In this document: piece after piece, positions 8,212-17,500 of the stretch
Layout: the number at the start of each line of letters is the position of its first letter
Numbering within the stretch: position 1 is the stretch's first letter
Source: Haemophilus parainfluenzae
Lineage (GTDB): Bacteria > Pseudomonadota > Gammaproteobacteria > Enterobacterales > Pasteurellaceae
NCBI RefSeq assembly: GCF_014931395.1
Contig: NZ_CP063120.1
Location: 851,501 to 915,500 of the forward strand
Direction of reading: 5' to 3'
DNA length: 64,000 bases
Program-made: the position numbers and the translations under genes
The notes under the pieces: model-generated
What the model saw: the letters and a program-made list of their open reading frames with translations, nothing else
The model's database searches: none
What the model was told of the DNA's origin: nothing

Positions 8212-8896
8212 AATAATGGATTCCTTGAAATTCGCGTGCGACTACGGTTTCTTCAAAGGCTGAATTGCGTTCGGATAATGGCGTTGGCAAGGTAATCACA
8301 TTTTGCACATCCATCCCTTTTGGAGAAAGCTGCATAATCTCTCGGCTTAATCGAGCTGCTTCAAAACGATCGTGCGTCACTAAAATACAGGCCATGCCTT
8401 GTTGCTCAATTTTTTCCACTAACATAGTGGCTAAAATATCACGTAAATCGCGATCCAAACCGACAAAAGGTTCATCCAATAAGGCTAAATCACAGCCACA
8501 TAGCAATAGACGCAAAAATGCCACGCGTTTTGCCATACCGCCCGATAATTCGGTCGGGTATTTATTCAAATCACCCGAAGAAAGCCCAATCTTTTCTGCC
8601 AGCGCAATGATTTCATATTCATTTGGTTCATCCATAAAAATGGCGATATTCTGCATAGCCGTGAGATTTTCTAATAGACGATTTTCTTGGAACAGAAAGC
8701 CTGTTTTACGAAATGTATTATTGATTTCGCCCGATTTTGGCGTTTCCAAACCTGAAATTAAACGTAGCACAGTGGTTTTGCCACAACCGCTTGGACCGAA
8801 TAACGTTTTCACTTCGCCCGGTTGTAAATCCATACTGAAATCGCGAACGATGGGATCGCGGAGAATTTCAAAACGCACATTCTTTAAACTCAGCAT
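8204..8896 (-). CDS. ABC transporter ATP-binding protein (NitT/TauT type)
   Basis: ATPase of an uptake system, 230 aa. Walker A GPSGCGKTT lies at about residue 34, signature LSGGMAKR, Walker B LALLDEP, and a switch histidine in LVTHD, so it looks active. It belongs to the SsuB/TauB/ThiZ-like group. The ATG at 8896 shares a base with the permease stop codon and has GGAGA just before it, so it is preferred over an in-frame ATG 12 bases further up. It is the third gene of the operon and its 3' end overlaps nnrS. Confidence 0.92.
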   Translation of the reverse strand: MLSLKNVRFEILRDPIVRDFSMDLQPGEVKTLFGPSGCGKTTVLRLISGLETPKSGEINNTFRKTGFLFQENRLLENLTAMQNIAIFMDEPNEYEIIALAEKIGLSSGDLNKYPTELSGGMAKRVAFLRLLLCGCDLALLDEPFVGLDRDLRDILATMLVEKIEQQGMACILVTHDRFEAARLSREIMQLSPKGMDVQNVITLPTPLSERNSAFEETVVAREFQGIHYYE

Positions 8897-9693
8897 TATC
8901 TTCTCCACGGCATAAACAGGATTTCCAATGGCTTGGTAATCAAATATTCAAAGAGGGAAACAAACACAATCACCAACAGCACATAAGCCATGACCGTTGA
9001 TGTATCTAACATGGCTCTGGCATCGGCAATTTTCGCGCCTACACCCTCATTGGCGCCTAAAAGCTCAGCCATAATCACGACTTTCACGCCCATAGCCACC
9101 GCGACGCCAATGCTGGAAATCACATAGCCCGTGAGATGGGGAACATACAAATAGCGGATTTTTTTCCACAATCCGAGTTTGTACGCATCAAACAATTCTT
9201 CATGTTGTTTGTTTACACTTGCCATGCCCATGGCGGCACTGGCAAAGGTCAGCGGGGCGACTAATACGATAATGGTAAATAGCACGCTAGGATTGCCAAA
9301 GCCAAACCAAAATAATGCCATCACGACCCAAATAATTGGCGGCATGGCTAACAAAATCGTAATGATGGGTTTAAGCAATGCCATAGCGGTTTTAAAGCTG
9401 CCCGCAATCAGCCCAGCGGCTAAGCCTGCGACTAATGCAATGGTAATGCCTACCACGGAACGCCATAACGAAATGCCGATTTCGTTTTGTTGGAAATGGT
9501 CAAGCAGCTCAAGGGCTTTTTGAAAAACATCCGCGGGAGCAGGCAGCATAAATTCACCAAATACTGCGCTGCCCCAAGCCCACAAGGCAACCACCATCAT
9601 CGCCACACTCAAGCCAGTAAAGCCGCTCCAGAGATAGTCGATGATGTACAACAGAACAGGTTGTGGTTTACGGATTTTGTCAGTTTTAATCAT
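8896..9693 (-). CDS. ABC transporter permease (NitT/TauT type)
   Basis: Inner-membrane permease, 265 aa, with about six helices. The EAA-type loop that contacts the ATPase is seen around EELFDAYKLGLWKKIRYLYVP. Family: BPD_transp_1 of the SsuC/TauC/ThiX-like branch. The gap from the substrate-binding protein gene is 21 bases and the stop codon overlaps the ATPase start by one base. The substrate is not deducible; relatives carry sulfonates, nitrate, taurine or thiamine precursors. Confidence 0.92.
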   Translation of the reverse strand: MIKTDKIRKPQPVLLYIIDYLWSGFTGLSVAMMVVALWAWGSAVFGEFMLPAPADVFQKALELLDHFQQNEIGISLWRSVVGITIALVAGLAAGLIAGSFKTAMALLKPIITILLAMPPIIWVVMALFWFGFGNPSVLFTIIVLVAPLTFASAAMGMASVNKQHEELFDAYKLGLWKKIRYLYVPHLTGYVISSIGVAVAMGVKVVIMAELLGANEGVGAKIADARAMLDTSTVMAYVLLVIVFVSLFEYLITKPLEILFMPWRR

Positions 9694-9714
9694 GTGTTGT
9701 GATTCAGTTTCAAA

Positions 9715-10692
9715 TTAAGCCAAGAAGAATTTATCATCTGGCAATTTACCACCTAATAGTTTTGGATTGAACGCCATCAAGGTTTCATAGAATTGCATGA
9801 TTTCATTCTTCAGTTCACTGGCTTTGGTCACCGTTAAGCGCGCACCGTCTAAGCCCATTTCAATAGCGGCTTCTGGAGCAGGAAGATAATTAGCGCCAAT
9901 TTCAGCCGCACTTTTGCGGTTCGCCATAATCCAATTTAATGCATCACTTAAATCTTGGTGAAGTAGATCAAACTCCACCTTGTGTGCGTGGAAGTATTCT
10001 TCATTGGCAATAATGCCTGCCATTGGAATAAGCGGTTTTGTATTAAATGCTTGTCCCCATTCTTTCACTAAATCGAAGCCACGTACAATCTCTGTACCAA
10101 CAATTTTAGCTTTCTGCACAACGGCGCTCGCCATCGGTTCTGGCAGAATGGCAGCATGGAAATCTTTCAGTAAGAACAAGCCAATTGCTTCGGTTGGTGT
10201 GGCGGCATAAGTGATCTCTACTTTATTGATATCAATATTCAGTTTTTTTAGTAAAGCTTGCAATACGATGTCAGGCATATCGTTTTTAAATGGTACAAGG
10301 ATTTTTTTACCCACCAATTCTTGCGGTGAAGTGATAGGCGTACTTTTACACATTAACTGCGTAATGCCATTGGTAAGAATATTTACTATGCCAACTTGTT
10401 GCCCTTGATTACGTAAATTCACGCCCACATTACTTGGGCTCATCATCACTTTAAATTGCCCACTTGCTACACCCGCACGCAATTGATCTGGCGAACGCCA
10501 AATCTCTAATGCGACATCCGCTTGTTTGGCTAATTTACCTTGTGCTGCTGCCACTGCAATGGTCACACTTGGCATCGCTGGTGCACCATAAATGGTAAAT
10601 TGTTCTTTTGTTGCCGCAAAGAGAGAAGGCGACATGCCCGCTGCCGTAAGTGCTGCGCTCATTCTTAAAAAATCACGTCTATTCATTGCCAT
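9715..10692 (-). CDS. Tat-type ABC substrate-binding protein, NMT1/SsuA-like
   Basis: Periplasmic solute receptor, 325 aa. It begins MAMNRRDFLRMSAALTAAG, a twin-arginine signal (RRDFLRM) with Ala-X-Ala-type cleavage near residue 26 (SLFAAT). The mature part is a two-lobed NMT1/THI5-like fold, with YGAPAMPSVTIAVAAAQGKL at the front. Export through Tat is unusual for this class and suggests a bound cofactor or cytoplasmic folding. AAGGAG six bases before the first ATG supports the start. It is the first gene of the operon with permease, ATPase and nnrS. Confidence 0.87.
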   Translation of the reverse strand: MAMNRRDFLRMSAALTAAGMSPSLFAATKEQFTIYGAPAMPSVTIAVAAAQGKLAKQADVALEIWRSPDQLRAGVASGQFKVMMSPSNVGVNLRNQGQQVGIVNILTNGITQLMCKSTPITSPQELVGKKILVPFKNDMPDIVLQALLKKLNIDINKVEITYAATPTEAIGLFLLKDFHAAILPEPMASAVVQKAKIVGTEIVRGFDLVKEWGQAFNTKPLIPMAGIIANEEYFHAHKVEFDLLHQDLSDALNWIMANRKSAAEIGANYLPAPEAAIEMGLDGARLTVTKASELKNEIMQFYETLMAFNPKLLGGKLPDDKFFLA

Positions 10693-10786
10693 GGTTATCT
10701 CCTTATTGAATCAGGGCTAATACCTGTATTTTGATAATAGTTTTTATTCATTATCTTACTCGCCGTGACTAAAGTAAAGAAAGACA

Positions 10787-10844
10787 AAAGTGCGGTTGGA
10801 TTTTTAGGCGTTTTTTAATTTCTTTTAAATTTTGACCGCACTTT
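10787..10844. repeat. Inverted pair of uptake signals
   Basis: AAAAGTGCGGT (10787-10796) and ACCGCACTTT (10835-10844) are inverted and separated by 38 bases. The loop is long, so this is a weak terminator candidate at best. It lies in the divergent region between the ABC operon and the immunity-like gene. Confidence 0.6.
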
Positions 10845-10950
10845 CAGCGAGTGTTATTACTAATAGCGAGAGAGGATTATTGTACGAATGTCGTGTCATG
10901 TTTTACGTGGTATGATTAGATTGAAAGATATCTCAAAGGTTAGTCAAAAA

Positions 10951-11241
10951 ATGAAAATACAGAATGTGTTACTCACCGGTGTTTTAATGTATTCCTCTTT
11001 CGCGCTAAGCGCCGATACCCAAACGCAACTTGTGACGAAAGAACAAGCCTTACAGCTGGCCGAAAATTATGTAATACAGCATTATGGAAATCAAACGGCT
11101 CAAGCACAAAAGCCATATCAGATTAAAAGAGAGGGAGAGTATTGGATTGTTACTGGAAATCCACCCAAAGTTCTGGGCGGCAATTTTCTTGTGGTGTTGG
11201 GTGAGAAAGGAAAATTAGAAAAAATCACCCATACCAAGTAG
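10951..11241 (+). CDS. Secreted NTF2-fold immunity-like protein
   Basis: A 96-aa protein. ATG at 10951 gives a clean signal peptide (MKIQNVLLTGVLMYSSFALSA) with cleavage before DTQTQ; in-frame ATGs at 10888 and 10912 would bury it. The mature part, with KEQALQLAENYVIQHYG, then EYWIVTGNPPKVLGGNFLVVL and a closing LEKITHTK, resembles the NTF2-fold immunity domain (Pfam Imm-NTF2-2) that protects against contact-dependent toxins. This is from memory of the family. It faces the periplasm, and no toxin gene is adjacent. The next gene, 326 bases on, is the giant adhesin. Confidence 0.68.
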   Translation: MKIQNVLLTGVLMYSSFALSADTQTQLVTKEQALQLAENYVIQHYGNQTAQAQKPYQIKREGEYWIVTGNPPKVLGGNFLVVLGEKGKLEKITHTK

Positions 11242-11567
11242 AAAGATTTTTACGATATTAGCCCTAAAACAGATCATTTTTTATACAAAAATTTACATAT
11301 CTTTAAGTTTTTTGTAAAAAAATCCAGAAATCTTTACATATATTTACATAACTCAAGTTTTACCTTAATTAATTGTAATTTTAAGTAAATCCTTTTTATT
11401 GTGCTTTCTTTTTGTACAGAGTTCGCTTAAAATGAGCTGTTCCGACCAGAAAGGAAGGGGGAACTGTGGTCAAAATTTGTGGTCGTCGCCTTTCTGACGT
11501 TGAATTTTTCGGCGCTGTTGCATGAGTGACAGCTTCTTAATCATCCTAATAAAAGGAATAATTTTAT
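11242..11567 (+). promoter_or_regulatory. AT-rich control region and structured leader of the giant adhesin gene
   Basis: The first half is very AT-rich and holds three direct copies of TTTACATA at 11292, 11333 and 11343, spaced 41 and 10 bases, about whole helical turns. The second half can fold. AGCTGT (11435-11440) pairs with ACAGCT (11529-11534). Inside it CAGAAAGG (11447-11454) pairs perfectly with CCTTTCTG (11489-11496). A ribosome-binding site AAAGGA precedes the ATG at 11568. I found no convincing -35/-10 pair and no terminator for the preceding gene. Confidence 0.5.
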
Positions 11568-14500
11568 ATGAACAAAGTGTTTAAAGTTATTTGGAATCAT
11601 GCGACACAAACGTGGACAGCTGTTTCTGAACTTGGGCATGCTAAGGGTAAAACCAAATCTAAAAAAATCGTGAAATTAACCGCACTTGCAGGTGCTGTTG
11701 TAACTGCATTAGGTGTTTCGCAAGCGGCTCAGGCTGGAGTAGATCTTGGAAATTCTGCAGTTAATATTTCTCCAAATGCTTATAATGGTTCGAACAGAGT
11801 TGGTGTGAATTCTATTGTTGTAGGTTATCAAAACACTACTGATGGTAACGACGGTACAACTGCTTTAGGTGCTCATAACGAAGCAAAAGGAAATTCTGCT
11901 TTAGCAATAGGTAATCAGAACAGGGCAACTGCTGGTGCATCAACTGCAATAGGGGTGGGTTCTACAGCAAGTGGTGAAGCCTCTGTTGCTATCGGTAACG
12001 TAGCCCAAGCAACTCAAATTCGTGCAACAGCTGTAGGTAACCGTGCAACTGCGACTCAAGATTCTGCAAGTGCATACGGTAACCGTGCAAATGCTGATGC
12101 TCAATTTGCAACCGCTATCGGTGATAATTCTCATGCAAGTGCTGCGGCTGTTGCTGTAGGTTCTCACGCAGATGCTTCACATCAAGATTCTATCGCTATT
12201 GGTCATAACGCTCATGGTGCTTGGACCAATGCTATTGCTGTCGGTAAAGATTCTGTAGCAAGCCAAGACCATGCAATTGCAACTGGTACTAGTGCAAATG
12301 CGTCTGGTGTTCAATCAGTTGGTGTGGGTTCTTATACTAAAGCGGCAGGTAATTTAACTGTTGCTGTTGGTCCATACGCTCAGGCAAATAAAGAAGCGGC
12401 TATCGCTGTGGGTTCTAATGCGACCGCAACTGAAACTAACTCTGTTGCTGTAGGTCAAACTGCGACTGCATCTAAAAATAATGCAATTGCTATCGGTACT
12501 AAAACTCAATCTGCTGGCGATAACGCAATTGGTATCGGTGCTTATGCTGAATCAACTGCAGCGCGTGCTACAGCGGTAGGTGTGTTATCACAAGCTAATG
12601 GCGCAGGTTCATTCGCAGGTGGTGCATCTGCTCAAGCAACAGGTGAAAACTCTGTGGCGATTGGTGGAGCACAAGATGGTACTTTAGGTAATAAAGCAGG
12701 TACTGCGGCTAAAGCAACTGCTGGTAATGCTGTTTCTATCGGTACAAATGCTACAGCATCTATCAAAGATTCAGTTGCATTAGGTTCAAACTCTACTACT
12801 TCAAATTTTGTTCCAACCAATACAGCAACTGTTGGTTCTTTAACTTATAGTGGTTTTGCGGGTAACACGAGTGCATTAGGTAATGGAGCGGTTGTATCTG
12901 TGGGTACAGCAGGTAGCGAGCGTCAAATTCAAAATGTAGCGGCTGGTCGTATTACTAAAACTTCAACTGATGCGATCAATGGTTCACAGCTTTACACTGT
13001 AGCAAACGAGTTAGATGACAAAATTAATAATCATCACTGGGTTGTAAGCGGTAATACCACTGTTAATGCTCAACAACCTAAAGAATCAAATGTTTATCAC
13101 AAAGATGTCGTTGAATTCCAAAATGGTCAAGGCACGACTGCAACAGTGGTAAATACTCCTGCTTCGAAGAATAGCGTAGGACAGACTGTTCCTGGAAAAA
13201 CGATTGTTAAATATAACGCAAATATCGTAGCTGGAAATAACACAACAGTTGAATACAACGCTGATGGCTCAGTTAAAATTAGTGCGAATGTATCTGGCGG
13301 TACAGATACTACTGCAGAAGTGATCACCGGTTCTCCAAATGCATTAACTGTAACGAATTCAACAGCAAATAATGTAACAACTTACAATGTAAGTGTAAAA
13401 ACAGGTGATATTTCTACTACAACTGCAGGTGCGGCTACCTATAAAGATAGTGACAATGCAGGTGGTAATTATGGTTCTCGTTTAACTAACGTAAGTACCG
13501 TAACAAATATCGTGAATAATGTTTCATGGCATTTGAATTCTGAAGCGGTATCGGGAACAAGCGGTAAACTTGTTGCTGGTAGTGATACTGAAGCTTCAAA
13601 TGTTCATGCATCAAACACCGTAAACATTAATGCGGGTGACAACATTGCGATCAAACGTAATGGTAATACCATTGAAATCAGCTCAACCGCTGGTGCGAAA
13701 GGTGATACCGGTGCGACTGGTGCTAAAGGTGACACTGGTGCAGCAGGTGCGAAAGGTGATACTGGGGACAAAGGTGAAGACGGTACTAGCTTTAGCGCTG
13801 AAGTTGTAAATAATGGTGACGGCACCCATACTATCACTGTTACTAATGAAAGTGATGGTTCAGTGACCACTACTATCGTAAAAGATGGTAAAAACGGTAA
13901 AGATGGTGCAACCGGTGCTACAGGTGCAGCAGGTAAAGACGGTAAGAACGCAGAAGCGACAGTTGTAAATAACAACAACGGTACCCACACAGTCACTATC
14001 GTAGATGGTAACGGTCAAACCACTTCAACTATCGTGAAAGATGGTGCAACTGGTGCAGCAGGTAAAGACGGTAAGAACGCAGAAGCGACAGTTGTAAATA
14101 ACAACAACGGTACCCACACAGTCACTATTGTAGACGGTAACGGTCAAACCACTTCAACTGTTGTTAAAGACGGTGCAACTGGTGCGAAAGGTGATACTGG
14201 TGCGAAAGGTGATACTGGTGCAGCAGGTAAAGACGGTAAGAACGCAGAAGCGACAGTTGTAAATAACAACAACGGTACCCACACAGTGACTATCGTAGAC
14301 GGTAACGGTCAAACCACTTCAACTATCGTGAAAGATGGTGCGACTGGTGCCGCAGGTAAAGATGGTAAGAACGCAGAAGCGACAGTTGTAAATAACAACA
14401 ACGGTACCCACACAGTCACTATCGTAGACGGTAATGGTCAAACCACTTCAACTGTTGTTAAAGACGGTGCAACTGGTGCGAAAGGTGATACTGGTGCGAA

Positions 14501-17500
14501 AGGTGATACTGGTGCAGCAGGTAAAGACGGTAAGAACGCAGAAGCGACAGTTGTAAATAACAACAACGGTACGCATACTGTGACTATCGTAGACGGTAAC
14601 GGTCAAACCACTTCAACTATCGTGAAAGATGGTGCAACCGGTGCCGCAGGTAAAGATGGTAAAAATGCTGAAGCTAAAGTTGTAGATAACAACAACGGCA
14701 CACACACAGTGACTATCGTAGATGGTAACGGTCAAACCACTTCAACTATCGTGAAAGATGGTGCAACCGGTGCGAAAGGTGATACTGGTGCAGCAGGTAA
14801 AGACGGTAAGAACGCAGAAGCGACAGTTGTAAATAACAACAACGGTACGCATACTGTGACTATCGTAGACGGTAACGGTCAAACCACTTCAACTATCGTG
14901 AAAGATGGTGCGACTGGTGCAGCAGGTAAAGACGGTAAGAACGCAGAAGCGACAGTTGTAAATAACAACAACGGTACGCATACTGTGACTATCGTAGATG
15001 GTAACGGTCAAACCACTTCAACTATCGTGAAAGATGGTGCAACCGGTGCCGCAGGTAAAGATGGTAAAAATGCTGAAGCTAAAGTTGTAGATAACAACAA
15101 CGGCACACACACAGTGACTATCGTAGATGGTAACGGTCAAACCACTTCAACTATCGTGAAAGATGGTGCAACCGGTGCGAAAGGTGATACTGGTGCAGCA
15201 GGTAAAGACGGTAAGAACGCAGAAGCGACAGTTGTAAATAACAACAACGGTACGCATACTGTGACTATCGTAGACGGTAACGGTCAAACCACTTCAACTA
15301 TCGTGAAAGATGGTGCGACTGGTGCAGCAGGTAAAGACGGTAAGAACGCAGAAGCGACAGTTGTAAATAACAACAACGGTACGCATACTGTGACTATCGT
15401 AGATGGTAACGGTCAAACCACTTCAACTATCGTGAAAGATGGTGCGACTGGTGCCGCAGGTAAAGATGGTAAGAACGCAGAAGCGACAGTTGTAAATAAC
15501 AACAACGGTACCCACACAGTCACTATCGTAGACGGTAATGGTCAAACCACTTCAACTGTTGTTAAAGACGGTGCAACTGGTGCGAAAGGTGATACTGGTG
15601 CGAAAGGTGATACCGGTGCAGCAGGTAAAAATGCTGAAGCTAAAGTTGTAGATAACAACAACGGTACACACACAGTGACTATCGTAGACGGTAACGGTCA
15701 AACCACTTCAACTATCGTGAAAGATGGTGCAACCGGTGCCGCAGGTAAAGATGGTAAAAATGCTGAAGCTAAAGTTGTAGATAACAACAACGGTACACAC
15801 ACAGTGACTATCGTAGACGGTAACGGTCAAACCACTTCAACTATCGTGAAAGATGGTGCAACCGGTGCCGCAGGTAAAGATGGTAAAAATGCGGAAGCTA
15901 AAGTTGTAGATAACAACAACGGTACGCACACAGTGACTATCGTAGATGGCAACGGTCAAACTACTTCAACTATCGTTAAAGACGGTGCAACCGGTGCGAA
16001 AGGTGATACCGGTGCAGCAGGTAAAAATGCTGAAGCTAAAGTTGTAGATAACAACAATGGTACACATACAGTCACTATCGTAGATGGTAACGGTCAAACC
16101 ACTTCAACCATCGTTAAAGATGGTGCAACTGGTGCAGCTGGTAAAGACGGTAAAAATGCAGAAGCTAAAGTTGTAGATAACAACAACGGTACACACACTG
16201 TCACTATCGTTGATGGTAACGGTCAAACTACTTCAACTATCGTTAAAGACGGTGCAACCGGTGCGAAAGGTGAAAAAGGTGATACTGGTGCAGCAGGTGC
16301 GAAAGGTGATACCGGTGAAGCAGGTAAAAATGCTGAAGCTAAAGTTGTAGATAACAACAATGGTACACACACAGTGACTATCGTAGATGGTAACGGTCAA
16401 ACGACTTCAACTATCGTGAAAGATGGTGCAACCGGTGCCGCAGGTAAAGACGGTAAAAATGCTGAAGCTAAAGTTGTAGATAACAACAACGGTACGCACA
16501 CAGTGACTATCGTAGATGGTAACGGTCAAACTACTTCAACTATCGTTAAAGACGGTGCAACCGGTGCGAAAGGTGATACTGGTGCGAAAGGTGATACCGG
16601 TGCCGCAGGTAAAGATGGTAAAAATGCGGAAGCTAAAGTTGTAGATAACAACAACGGTACGCACACAGTGACTATCGTAGATGGTAACGGTCAAACTACT
16701 TCAACTATCGTGAAAGATGGTGCAACCGGTGCAGCAGGTAAGAATGCTGAAGCTAAAGTTGTAGATAACAACAACGGCACACACACTGTCACTATCGTAG
16801 ATGGTAACGGTCAAACTACTTCAACTATCGTTAAAGACGGTGCAACCGGTGCGAAAGGTGATACTGGTGCGAAAGGTGATACCGGTGCAGCAGGTAAGAA
16901 TGCTGAAGCTAAAGTTGTAGATAACAACAACGGTACGCACACAGTGACTATCGTAGATGGTAACGGTCAAACTACTTCAACTATCGTGAAAGATGGTGCA
17001 ACCGGTGCCGCAGGTAAAGATGGTAAAAATGCTGAAGCTAAAGTTGTAGATAACAACAACGGTACGCACACAGTGACTATCGTAGATGGTAACGGTCAAA
17101 CTACTTCAACTATCGTTAAAGACGGTGCAACTGGTGCGAAAGGTGATACTGGTGCGAAAGGTGATACCGGTGCAGCAGGTAAGAATGCTGAAGCTAAAGT
17201 TGTAGATAACAACAATGGTACACACACAGTGACTATCGTAGACGGCAACGGTCAAACTACTTCAACTATCGTGAAAGATGGTGCAACCGGTGCAGCAGGT
17301 AAGAATGCTGAAGCTAAAGTTGTAGATAACAACAACGGTACGCACACAGTGACTATCGTAGATGGTAACGGTCAAACTACTTCAACTATCGTTAAAGACG
17401 GTGCAACCGGTGCGAAAGGTGACACAGGTGAGAAAGGTGACACTGGTGCGACAGGTGATAAAGGTCAAGACGGTACAAGCGTTACAGGTAACGTTGTAGA

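Noticed and set aside
8265..8915. 216-residue plus-strand frame opposite the ABC ATPase
   Set aside because: It mirrors a well-conserved ATPase, is rich in Ser/Arg/Lys with no domain, and has no ribosome-binding site.
10700..10760. FNR-like half-sites upstream of the NnrS/ABC operon
   Set aside because: TTGATAAT and TTATC pieces are present but not in the TTGAT-N4-ATCAA arrangement.
13604..13996. Long minus-strand open frames inside the adhesin repeats (also at 17550-18497)
   Set aside because: They follow from the repetitive codon pattern on the plus strand, lack ribosome-binding sites and have biased Thr/Val/Ser composition.
13947..17405. Satellite-like repeats suggesting a mobile or non-coding array
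   Set aside because: All units keep one open frame with synonymous drift and sit between a signal peptide and a membrane anchor.
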